Origin: Rhodoblastus sp963736175
GTDB taxonomy: Bacteria; Pseudomonadota; Alphaproteobacteria; Rhizobiales; Beijerinckiaceae
Reading direction: 5' to 3'
Assembly (NCBI GenBank): GCA_963736175.1
Contig: CAVTNU010000002.1
Coordinates: 248,001 to 312,000, forward strand
Length of the DNA: 64,000 nt
A program made the translations under genes and the position numbers. The notes below the pieces were generated by a model. That model did no database searches. It saw nothing but the letters and a program-made list of their open reading frames with translations, and was not told where the DNA came from. Shown piece after piece: positions 54,761 to 63,001 of this stretch; the stretch's first letter is position 1; each line of letters starts with the position of its first letter.

Positions 54761-56216
54761 CTACAGTCCGCCCAATGCGAGGTATTTGGTCTCCATATAT
54801 TCATCGAGTCCGAAGCTGGATCCTTCGCGGCCGACGCCCGAAAGCTTCATGCCGCCAAACGGGGCGACTTCGGTGGAAATAAGTCCGGTGTTCACGCCAA
54901 CCATCCCATATTCGAGACGTCGCGAAACGCGCCAAATTCGTCCGTGGTCCCTGGAATAAAGATAAGCGGCGAGACCGAATTCCGAAATCGTTGGCGAGAG
55001 CGACCGCTTCCTCCTCGGTCTTGAAACGAAAGAGCGGCGCGACCGGGCCAAAGATTTCCTGACGCGCCATCGCCATCGCCGCCGTCACGTCGCCAATGAC
55101 CGTCGGTTCGAACCATGTGCCGCCGAGCTGGTGGCGCTTGCCGCCGGTCACGATGCGCGCTCCTTTGTCGATGGCGTCCGCAATCAGGTCTTCCACTTTG
55201 CGGATGGCCGCTTCGTCGATCAACGGGCCTTGTGTGACGCCATCTTGCGCGCCGTCTCCGACCTTCAATGCGCCGACCGCTTCGGCCAGTTTGGCCGCGA
55301 AGGCGTCGTAGACCGCATCCTGAATCAAAAACCGGTTGCTGCAAACGCAGGTCTGTCCGGAATTCCTGTATTTCGACGCCATGGCGCCCGCGACCGCGGC
55401 GTCGATGTCGGCGTCGTCAAAAACGATGAAGGGCGCATTGCCTCCCAATTCCAGGGACATCTTTTTGACGGTGTCGGCGCATTGGCGCATCAGCAACTGA
55501 CCGACGGGCGTCGATCCCGTGAATGTCAACTTGCGGACGATGGGGCTGGCGGTCAATACGCCGCCGATGGTTTTCGCATCGCCGGTCACGACATTGAAAA
55601 CGCCCGCCGGCACGCCAGCCTGCGCCGCGAGTTCCGCCAGAGCAAGCGCCGAAAGCGGCGTCTGTTCCGCCGGCTTGAGAATGATCGTGCATCCCGCGGC
55701 CAGGGCGGGAGCGACCTTCCTAGTGATCATCGCCGCCGGAAAATTCCATGGGGTGATCGCGGCGCAGACGCCAATCGGCTCCTTGACGACGACGATCTGC
55801 CGATCCTTGAACGGCGACGGGATCACCTGACCATAGGCGCGCTTGGCTTCCTCCGCGAACCACTCCACGTAGGCGGCGGCATAGGCGATTTCGCCGCGCG
55901 CTTCGGCCAGGGGTTTCCCCTGTTCGGCCGTCATCAGCTTGGCGAGATCCTCCTGATTGGCCATCAGCAGGTCGAACCATCGGCGCAGCAGGCGGCTGCG
56001 CTCGGCCGCCGTCTTCTCGCGCCATGTCGCCAGCGCTTCGTGCGCGGCGACGATCGCGCGCTTCGTCTCGTCCGCGCCGCAGCGCGGCGCGTGGGCGATC
56101 ACGGCGCCGTCGGCCGGATTTGTGACCGCAAATTGCGCCCCGTCGTCCGCGCCGACCCAGGCGCCGTCGATATAGCAGTTTTGCCGCAACAGGCGCGGGT
56201 TCGTTAGCGTCACCAT
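54761..56216 (-). pseudogene. Succinate-semialdehyde dehydrogenase, second copy, frameshifted
   Basis: From ATG 56216 (MVTLTNPRLLRQNCYIDGAW) the frame reads normally through ITPWNFPAAMITRK, FTGSTPVGQLLMRQ, ELGGNAPFIVFDDAD and NSGQTCVCSNR up to EEEAVALAND near 54985. The next frame then continues SEFGLAAYLYSRDHGRIWRV to LGGL and the TAG at 54761. A single extra base (GATTTCGG instead of GATTCGG) restores one frame. The break removes the last 75 residues, so this copy is probably inactive unless the base is a sequence error. The intact gabD at 50288 is closely similar. Confidence 0.85.
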
Positions 56217-56236
56217 GGTCAGTCCTTGCCTGCGGA

Positions 56237-57035
56237 TTAATAGGCGGCGCCGGTCTTGCCGGCGGCGGCCTTCTTGAACTGCGCCGCCAGTTGCGACGCG
56301 GAATTGCGCAACAGGAGCGCATCGACGCCGACGAGAATGAAGCTGGCCCCCATCTCCTGATATCGCGCGGCGAGCGTCGGGTCGGCCAGAGAATGTGCCC
56401 GCCGCCTTGCCTGCGGCGACGATCTTCTTGAGCGCCGCCTCGACGGTCGCCTTGACATCCGGATGGCCGGGATTGCCGAGATGACCCATGGCGCCGGCGA
56501 GGTCTGACGGGCCGATAAAAACGGCGTCCACCCCTTCGACCCGCAAAATATCGTCGAGCGCCGAGACGCCGGCCAGGGATTCGATCTGCACGATCAGGCA
56601 CATTTCCTTGTCCGCCTGGGCGAAATAGCCGTTCACCCCGTTCCAGCGCGCGGCGCGCGCCATCGCCGTGCCGACGCCGCGAACGCCGAACGGCGGATAG
56701 CGCATGGCGCGCACCAGCGCTTCAGCCTCCGCCGCGGACTCAACCATCGGAATCATCAGCGTCTGCGCGCCGCCGTCGAGCAATTGCTTGATGCGCGCCG
56801 GATCGTGATCGACGCAGCGCACCACCGCTCGCGTAGGGTAAGGCGCGAGCGCCTGCAATTGACCGATCACCGAGCGGAGATCGTTGGGGCCGTGCTCTCC
56901 GTCGATAAGCAGCCAGTCGAAACCGGTTGTCGCCACGACTTCGGCGCAATAGGCGTCGGCGAGGCCGAGAAAGAGGCCTATCTGGGTTTCGCCGGCGGCG
57001 GCGGCTCGCTTGAACGCGTTCAGGGGCATATCCAT
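56237..57035 (-). pseudogene. hpaI: 4-hydroxy-2-oxoheptane-1,7-dioate aldolase HpaI, frameshifted
   Basis: From ATG 57035 (MDMPLNAFKRAAAAGETQIG) the class II HpcH/HpaI aldolase fold is clear: GFDWLLIDGEHGPND, LMIPMVESAAEAEALVRAMRYPP, LIVQIESLAGV and VFIGPSDLAGAMG. Near 56393 the frame breaks after KAAGTFS; the next frame continues ADPTLAARYQEMGASFILVGVDALLLR to the TAA at 56237. One extra G (TCTGGCC for TCTGCC) explains it. The enzyme would cleave the last pathway intermediate to pyruvate and succinic semialdehyde. Length after repair is about 265 residues, normal. Confidence 0.87.
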
Positions 57036-57047
57036 GATGAGCCTTAC

Positions 57048-57851
57048 TTAAACAAAACGGCAGGTGATCTGGCCAAGCGGGCCGTAATCGGCTTGGAACG
57101 TATCGCCCCGGCGCGCCTTGACCGGTCGGATGAACGAGCCGGCAAGAATAATCTGTCCTGGGTCCAGCGCCACGCCATAGGGCGCGAGTTTCCTGGCCAG
57201 CCACGCGACGCCATTGGCCGGGTGGTTAAGGACGCCAGCAGCTACGCCCGTTTCCTCGATCACGCCGTTTCGATAGAGCAGCGCCGAGATCCAGCGCAAA
57301 TCCATATCCATCGGCTTGATCGGCCGGCCGCCCGTGATGACTCCGAGGTTGGCGGCGTTGTCGGAGATCGTATCCATGACCTTGCGCGGGCGCTTGGTTT
57401 CCGGGTCGATCCGGTGGCAGCGGGCGTCGATCAGTTCGAGCGCGGGGATGACGTAGTCCGTCGCCGACAGGACATCGAGCATCGTGACCTGCGGCCCGGA
57501 CAGCGGGTCCTTGAGGATGAAGGCGAGTTCGGCCTCGACCATCGGGTCGATGAAATTGTCGATCGACAGTTCGCCGCCGTCTTGGAAGACCATGTCGTCG
57601 AGTAGCGTGCCGTAGTCCGGCTCGTCGATTTGCGACGATTGCTGCATGGCGCGCGAGGTCAGGCCGATCTTGTGGCCGACGATCTTGCGGCCTTCTTCCA
57701 GCTTGATGCGGATCCATTCGCGCTGGATGGCGTAGGCGTCGGGAATCGTGATCTCGGGATGATCGAGCGAAATCTGGCGCACCGGCTTTCGCGCCTTTTC
57801 CGCCTCGTGCAGACGACGGGCGCCGGCCTCGATTGTCGCTTTGTCCAACAT
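57048..57851 (-). CDS. hpaH: 2-oxo-hept-4-ene-1,7-dioate hydratase HpaH
   Basis: 267 residues. KIVGHKIGLTSRAMQQSSQIDEPDYG, then MVEAELAFILKDPLSG and DNAANLGVITGGRP, are the HpaH/MhpD hydratase signatures including acidic metal ligands. It hydrates the dienoate ahead of HpaI. Ends 12 bases before hpaI; same-strand operon. Confidence 0.93.
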   Translation of the reverse strand: MLDKATIEAGARRLHEAEKARKPVRQISLDHPEITIPDAYAIQREWIRIKLEEGRKIVGHKIGLTSRAMQQSSQIDEPDYGTLLDDMVFQDGGELSIDNFIDPMVEAELAFILKDPLSGPQVTMLDVLSATDYVIPALELIDARCHRIDPETKRPRKVMDTISDNAANLGVITGGRPIKPMDMDLRWISALLYRNGVIEETGVAAGVLNHPANGVAWLARKLAPYGVALDPGQIILAGSFIRPVKARRGDTFQADYGPLGQITCRFV

Positions 57852-57881
57852 GGTCTTGCTCTTTCGCTTGCCGTTCGCGGC

Positions 57882-58274
57882 TCAGGACTTCTTGTAACGG
57901 GCGTGAATGTTGTTTTGCTTCCAGGTCCCGGCTTCGCTGAATTCAACGCATTCCATCGACAGCGCCAGGCCGCGGCGCGCGAACTGAGCTGCGAAATGCT
58001 CTTTGATCATGGCGAAAAGTTCGTCGCAGGCTTTCTGCTTTTCCTGCGCCGTACGCCCGGCCCCGATCTTGAGCGTGACGTGGACGAAGGCGTCGTCGGC
58101 GGCTGCGCCGTCGGCCACGCAATAATCGGTGAGCCTGATGGCGCGCGAACGAATACCGCCGACAGGGAACACGCCCCCCTGGGCGATGAGAACCTGATTG
58201 GACTTGCGCAACAGGCCTTTGATATCGGCTTTGTCGCCAAGATTGTCGGTGTATTCATAGATCAGGTGGGGCAT
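57882..58274 (-). CDS. hpaF: 5-carboxymethyl-2-hydroxymuconate delta-isomerase HpaF
   Basis: 130 residues. Starts MPHLIYEYTDNL, giving the catalytic N-terminal proline after Met removal (a 4-OT superfamily feature), and contains FVHVTLKIGAGRTAQEKQKACDELFA. It isomerises the ring-cleavage-derived carboxymethyl-hydroxymuconate. Length matches the CHMI family. Lies between hpaH and the first dioxygenase. Confidence 0.93.
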   Translation of the reverse strand: MPHLIYEYTDNLGDKADIKGLLRKSNQVLIAQGGVFPVGGIRSRAIRLTDYCVADGAAADDAFVHVTLKIGAGRTAQEKQKACDELFAMIKEHFAAQFARRGLALSMECVEFSEAGTWKQNNIHARYKKS

Positions 58275-58301
58275 GTCGATCCTTTCGAGCGCCGTCGCGC
58301 G

Positions 58302-59198
58302 TCACGTTACCGGCATATCGACGCCCATTCCGCGCGCCGTCTGCGGAATGCCGCTGACGGGGAACTGGACCACGACCTGACCGGTGCCCGAACTTTCGAA
58401 ATACGGGCACACGATCTCGGCTTTGCCCTGGAAACCGTCCCAGCCCAGAGCGCCAAACAACATGGCGGTGTCGTGCATATGGCCTTCGCCGGAGCAATAT
58501 TTGGCGTATTCCGGCAGCATCTTCAGGAAGGTCTTCCAGTCGCCGGCTTCCCACAATTGCAGGACGCGCAGATCGACTTGCTTGTTGAATTCGCGGCTGA
58601 TGGTGTTGAAGCCTTCCTCGACCAGACGGTTTTCCCAAATCTGATGCGAGAGCGACCCGGAAGCGATGATCGCCACCTTGCCTTCGGTCTGGGCGATGGC
58701 TTTGGCGATGGCCTCGCCGACAAGGCGCGACTCCTCGAGCGAGCCGTAGGTGCTCCAGCCGGCGACGGACACGACGCGGAGCTTGCCTTCAGGATTCATG
58801 TAGCGCATCGGCAGGATGGTGCCGTATTCGAGATCGAGCGAGCGCACCTCATGGGCGCGGGTTTTCACGCCCAGCGCCGAAGCTTCGACGGCGATGGCGC
58901 GGCCGAGTTCGACATGGCCGGGAAATTCATAGGCCAGATCCTGAATGAAATGCGGAAATTCATGGCTGGTGTAATTGCCTTTGTGCACAGCGTTGTTGTT
59001 GACGTGATATCCGGCGTTGACCAGCCAATGCGTGTCGAGCACCACGAAGGTGTCGACTCCCGCCGCCGCCGCGCGCCGGCCGATTTCAAGCTCGCCGTCG
59101 ATAGCGGCCTGACGACAGCCATGGGCGGGCCCCGGCTGCTCGGACACCAACATTGACGGCACATGCGTGGCCTTCACGGCCATAACAATTTCACCCAT
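58302..59198 (-). CDS. hpaD: 3,4-dihydroxyphenylacetate 2,3-dioxygenase-like (LigB-type), copy 1
   Basis: 298 residues from ATG 59198 with GGGGTGG upstream (an in-frame GTG at 59210 is less likely). Type III extradiol dioxygenase: ATHVPSMLVSEQPGPAHG (metal His), VVLDTHWLVNAGYH, SGSLSHQIWENRL and a C-terminal SSGTGQVVVQFPVSG. It opens homoprotocatechuate between carbons 2 and 3. A second, diverged copy (59246) lies directly upstream with the same layout. 24 bases ahead of hpaF. Confidence 0.9.
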   Translation of the reverse strand: MGEIVMAVKATHVPSMLVSEQPGPAHGCRQAAIDGELEIGRRAAAAGVDTFVVLDTHWLVNAGYHVNNNAVHKGNYTSHEFPHFIQDLAYEFPGHVELGRAIAVEASALGVKTRAHEVRSLDLEYGTILPMRYMNPEGKLRVVSVAGWSTYGSLEESRLVGEAIAKAIAQTEGKVAIIASGSLSHQIWENRLVEEGFNTISREFNKQVDLRVLQLWEAGDWKTFLKMLPEYAKYCSGEGHMHDTAMLFGALGWDGFQGKAEIVCPYFESSGTGQVVVQFPVSGIPQTARGMGVDMPVT

Positions 59199-59245
59199 GA
59201 TCCACCCCACCCCTTTTTATGCGTCCTTCTGAGACGTCCTTCACA

Positions 59246-60103
59246 TCAAGCCCTTGTCACCGGAAAGACGGCGTTGACCTGCCCGGTTCCGGACGAACCG
59301 AAGTAGGGCGTCACCACTTCAACCTTGCCGGTGTAATCCTCCGCGCCGAGCGCGCCGAGCAGCATGGCGGTGTCGTGCATCATGCCCTCGCCGTGGCACT
59401 TGACGGCGTATTCCGGCAACATGCCGCAAAAGGTCTTCCAGTCGCCGTTCCGCCAGAGGTCGAGAACGTGATGATCGACCGTCTCCAGGAAAGGATCCCA
59501 GACCTTATGCAGGAACTGGTCGGCCGTTCCGTTCTGCGCGAAACGGTGCGAAAGCGAACCGCTGGCCAGCACGGCGACGACGCCGTCGTATTTTTCCTCG
59601 ATCGCCTTTCGGACCGCGCGGCCGAGCGCGATCGAGTCGGCCAGATTATGCACGGTGCACAGCGCGGCGACCGATACGACCTTGAAATGATTGTCGGCGT
59701 TCATGTAGCGCATCGGCACCAGCGTTCCGTATTCGAGCGCGAGGCTTGTCGCGTCATGCGCGCGGGTGTGCACACCCGATTCTGAGGCCGTTTCAGCGAT
59801 CAGGCGACCGAGTTCCGGATTGCCGAAATGTTTGAACGGCAGGTTCTTGATGAAATGCGGCAGCTCGTTCGAGGTGTAAATTCCCTCCCAGGACGGCGCG
59901 CAATTCACGTGGTAGCCGGAATTGACGAGCCAATGGGTATCGAACACCAGGAGCGTATCGACGCCCAAATCCCGGCATCGGCGGGAAATTTCGTAGTGGC
60001 CGTCGATGGCCGCCTGACGGCAGCCCTTGTGCGGGCCGTCCTGCTCGGACAGGTACATGGACGGCACGTGGGTGATCTTGGCCGCGAACGCGAGCTTGCC
60101 CAT
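59246..60103 (-). CDS. 3,4-dihydroxyphenylacetate 2,3-dioxygenase-like (LigB-type), copy 2
   Basis: 285 residues from ATG 60103 with AGGGAGA upstream. It aligns along its length with copy 1: ITHVPSMYLSEQDGPHKGCRQAAIDGHYEISRR, LLVFDTHWLVNSGYHVN, ASGSLSHRFAQNG and YFGSSGTGQVNAVFPV. All putative metal His and the Glu/His catalytic positions visible in copy 1 are retained. It may have a different substrate (for example another catechol) or form a mixed enzyme with copy 1. Confidence 0.88.
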   Translation of the reverse strand: MGKLAFAAKITHVPSMYLSEQDGPHKGCRQAAIDGHYEISRRCRDLGVDTLLVFDTHWLVNSGYHVNCAPSWEGIYTSNELPHFIKNLPFKHFGNPELGRLIAETASESGVHTRAHDATSLALEYGTLVPMRYMNADNHFKVVSVAALCTVHNLADSIALGRAVRKAIEEKYDGVVAVLASGSLSHRFAQNGTADQFLHKVWDPFLETVDHHVLDLWRNGDWKTFCGMLPEYAVKCHGEGMMHDTAMLLGALGAEDYTGKVEVVTPYFGSSGTGQVNAVFPVTRA

Positions 60104-60125
60104 CGGTTTCTCCCTTGGCCCTTCC

Positions 60126-61580
60126 TCAAACGCCCCAACGCGGGATCGGATGGCCGCCATAGGAAACGGCCACGTTCTTCGCCTCGCAGAACACTTCGTA
60201 GGAATAATGATTGCCCTCGCGGCCGGTGCCCGACGCCTTGACGCCGCCGAACGGCTGGCGCAGGTCGCGCACATTCTGGCTGTTGACAAAGGTCATGCCG
60301 GCCTGAATCGCCTTGGCCATGCGCAGCACGCGGCCAGTGTTCTCCGTCCACAGATACGAGGACAGCCCATAGGGCGTATCATTGGCGATGCGGATCGCCT
60401 CCTCTTCCGTCGAGAAGCGGATGAGACACGGCACCGGGCCAAAAATTTCGTCCTGCGCGATCTTCATCTTGTTGTCGACATCGGCGAAGACGGTCGGCGC
60501 GACCCAATTGCCCCCCTTGAAAGCCGCGGGCAGTTTGGGCGCCGAGCCGCCCAGCGCCAGCCGCGCGCCTTCCTTCTGGCCGTACTCGATGTAGCCGGTA
60601 ACCTTCTTCCAATGGTCCTTGCTGATCATCGGCCCGACGATGGTGTTGGGATCGAGCGGATCGCCGACGGTCAGCCGCGCGGCGCGCGCGACGAAATCGG
60701 CCACGAATTTATCATAGATCGTGTTTTGCACGATGATGCGCGAACCTGCAGTGCAGCGCTGGCCGTTGTTGGAAAAGATCATGAAGATCGCGGCGTCGAG
60801 CGCCCGTTCGTAATCGGCGTCGTCAAAGATGATGAACGGCGATTTGCCGCCCAGCTCCATCGAGAACTTCTTCAGGCCCGCCGTCTTCACGATGCGGTCG
60901 CCCGTCGCGGTCGAGCCGGTAAAGGAGATCGACCGCACATCAGGATGGGCGACCAGCGGTTCGCCCGTCGTCGTTCCATAGCCGTGGACAATATTGAATA
61001 CGCCGGCCGGCACGCCGGCTTCCAGGATCAGTTCGCCCAGGCGCGAGACGGTCAGCGGCGACAGTTCGGACATTTTCATGACCGCCGTATTGCCGAGCGC
61101 CAGACAAGGCGCGGTCTTCCACGTCGCCGTCATGAACGGCACGTTCCACGGCGAGATCAAGGCGCAAACGCCGACCGGCTGCCAAAGCGTGTAGTTGAGA
61201 TGGCCGGTATCGGAATCATAGCTTTCGCCGTGCTGGTGCTGGGCTAGCTCGGCGAAATAATAGAAATTATCGGCGGCGCGCGGGATCAGCGCCTTCTTCG
61301 TTTGACCGATCACCTGGCCGCAATCGCGCGTTTCAAGTTCGGAAAGCTCCGGCACGTGTTTGACGATCAGATCGCCGACGTTGCGCATGAGGCGGGCGCG
61401 ATCCTTCACCGCCACCGCCGACCACGCCGGAAAGGCTGCCTTGGCGGCGGCGACCGCCGCATTGATTTCGTCGGCGCCGCCCGCGGCGACCTTGGCGATG
61501 ATTTCGCCCGTGGCCGGATTGATCGTGTCGAAAGTTTCGGCGCTTTCGACTTTCTCGCCATTGATGAGGTGCGTAATCAT
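60126..61580 (-). CDS. hpaE: 5-carboxymethyl-2-hydroxymuconic semialdehyde dehydrogenase HpaE
   Basis: 484 residues. ALISPWNVPFMTATWKTAPCLALGN, FTGSTATGDRIVK, SMELGGKSPFIIFDDADYER (Glu) and NNGQRCTAGSR (Cys) mark the aldehyde dehydrogenase, and the match is to the HpaE/HpcC type. It oxidises the ring-cleavage product to the dicarboxylate. Ten bases separate it from hpaG2. Confidence 0.93.
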   Translation of the reverse strand: MITHLINGEKVESAETFDTINPATGEIIAKVAAGGADEINAAVAAAKAAFPAWSAVAVKDRARLMRNVGDLIVKHVPELSELETRDCGQVIGQTKKALIPRAADNFYYFAELAQHQHGESYDSDTGHLNYTLWQPVGVCALISPWNVPFMTATWKTAPCLALGNTAVMKMSELSPLTVSRLGELILEAGVPAGVFNIVHGYGTTTGEPLVAHPDVRSISFTGSTATGDRIVKTAGLKKFSMELGGKSPFIIFDDADYERALDAAIFMIFSNNGQRCTAGSRIIVQNTIYDKFVADFVARAARLTVGDPLDPNTIVGPMISKDHWKKVTGYIEYGQKEGARLALGGSAPKLPAAFKGGNWVAPTVFADVDNKMKIAQDEIFGPVPCLIRFSTEEEAIRIANDTPYGLSSYLWTENTGRVLRMAKAIQAGMTFVNSQNVRDLRQPFGGVKASGTGREGNHYSYEVFCEAKNVAVSYGGHPIPRWGV

Positions 61581-61590
61581 AAGTCCGCCT

Positions 61591-62358
61591 TCAGTTCGTG
61601 GGCGCGAAATAAGCGGCGTCGTCGACGATGGTGTTGACGAGCCGGCAGATGTTTTCGATCTCGGTTTCGATCACGTCGCCGGGCCTGACGTCCGCCAGGC
61701 CTTCGGGCGTTCCGGTGAGGATGACGTCGCCCGGATTGAGCGTCATGAACGACGAGAGGAAGGCGATCAGCGTCGGGATATCGAAGATCATGTCCGCCGT
61801 GGAGCCTGTCTGCGTCGTCACGCCATTGACGCGCGTGGTCAGCTTCAGAGCCATCGGGTTCGGCGCGTCGTCGCGATCGACCAGCCAGGGACCGAGCGGC
61901 GTGCAGCCGTCGCGGTTTTTCGCCCGCAGATTCGGACGATAGTAGTTTTCGAGATAGTCGCGGATCGCATAGTCGTTGGCCACCGTGTAGCCGGCGACGT
62001 GATCGAGGGCGTTTTCCTTGGCGATGTGAAAGCCTTTTTTGCCGATCACGACGGCCAGTTCGCATTCGTAATGCATATAGGCGACGCCATCGGGGCGGCG
62101 CGTCCGCGCCTTGTGGCCAACGATCGTGTTGGGGCCCTTCAGGAAGACGAGAGGCGTTTCCGGCGCCTTGAAAGCTAGCTCCTTCGCATGATCGGCGTAA
62201 TTGAGGCCAAGCGCGAACACAGTCCCGACCTCGACCGGCGGCAGCCAGGCGAAGGCGCCTTCCGCCACGAGGCGGCCGTCAGCAAGGCGCACGCAATCGT
62301 CGGGCGCCTCGGCGACCTCGTGAATGGAGCCGTTGTAGGCGATACGTCCGCGCTTCAT
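61591..62358 (-). CDS. hpaG2: HpaG C-terminal-type isomerase/decarboxylase (hpaG2)
   Basis: 255 residues from ATG 62358 with GGGAG upstream. FAH-superfamily motifs: GLNYADHAKELAFKAPETPLVFLKGPNTI, MHYECELAVVIGKKGFHI (acidic metal site) and TLNPGDVILTGTPEGL. It decarboxylates and isomerises the oxo-heptene tricarboxylate. In enterobacteria the two halves are fused as one HpaG; here the halves are adjacent genes overlapping by one base (TGATG). Confidence 0.92.
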   Translation of the reverse strand: MKRGRIAYNGSIHEVAEAPDDCVRLADGRLVAEGAFAWLPPVEVGTVFALGLNYADHAKELAFKAPETPLVFLKGPNTIVGHKARTRRPDGVAYMHYECELAVVIGKKGFHIAKENALDHVAGYTVANDYAIRDYLENYYRPNLRAKNRDGCTPLGPWLVDRDDAPNPMALKLTTRVNGVTTQTGSTADMIFDIPTLIAFLSSFMTLNPGDVILTGTPEGLADVRPGDVIETEIENICRLVNTIVDDAAYFAPTN

Positions 62359-62975
62359 CACGCATCTCCCTCGGCGATGGAAAAGGCCAGCGCGCCGACG
62401 CCTTCGGCGTGAATGTCGACATGGCTGCCGCGTTTGGCCTGCGGCGCGTGATAGCGCACGCCCGCCAGCAGAACGTCGCCCGTGTTCAGAGTCATGAATT
62501 CGGTGACGTCGACAAGCAGGCGCGCCGGATCGCGGATCAGTTCGGCCAATGGAAAGCGATCGACCTCCACTCCGTCGATCCGCGTCGTCACGACCAGCGC
62601 CGCAATGTCCGCGATTTTCGCCCTGGGGCCGACCGGCAGCGAGCCGTCGAAGCATTTTTCACGGATCGGCGGGCGGTAACAGCTGTCGTGCGGCAGGCTG
62701 AGATCGGCGACAAGCACGACCTCGGAAACGGCCGCCAACGCATTGACGAGAGTCAGCCGGGCGGCCGCGCGACCCATGACAAGGCCGATCGCGCCCGCCG
62801 CCTCGACCGAGGCCGCGCCCCTGGGCAGGCGCACCACAGCGTTATGACCGCAAACCGTATTGGCCGGCTTGATGTACAGCGCGGGAGCCCGGGGCGCGTC
62901 CTTGTAAGGCCCGCCGTCGAGCGGGCCGATCCTTTCGAGGGAGAGCGGATCATTGAGGATGACGCCGTAGTACAT
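62358..62975 (-). CDS. hpaG1: HpaG N-terminal-type isomerase/decarboxylase (hpaG1)
   Basis: 205 residues from ATG 62975 (AAGGTGAA upstream; an ATG at 63047 overlaps the TRAP gene). MYYGVILNDPLSLERIGPLD begins the domain; YIKPANTVCGHN, VEAAGAIGLVMGRAA and TEFMTLNTGDVLLAGVRY follow. The metal-binding ExE pattern of the active half is partly replaced here (VEAAGAIG), so this may be the non-catalytic or isomerase half of the split HpaG. Confidence 0.88.
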   Translation of the reverse strand: MYYGVILNDPLSLERIGPLDGGPYKDAPRAPALYIKPANTVCGHNAVVRLPRGAASVEAAGAIGLVMGRAAARLTLVNALAAVSEVVLVADLSLPHDSCYRPPIREKCFDGSLPVGPRAKIADIAALVVTTRIDGVEVDRFPLAELIRDPARLLVDVTEFMTLNTGDVLLAGVRYHAPQAKRGSHVDIHAEGVGALAFSIAEGDA

Positions 62976-63001
62976 AGGGTTCACCTTGAAATTCCGGCCG
63001 G

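Noticed and set aside
54801..57035. Apparent 744-residue HpaI-dehydrogenase fusion
   Set aside because: The joined frame results from the hpaI frameshift reading through into gabD2; hpaI's true end (56237) and gabD2's own start (56216) are both visible.
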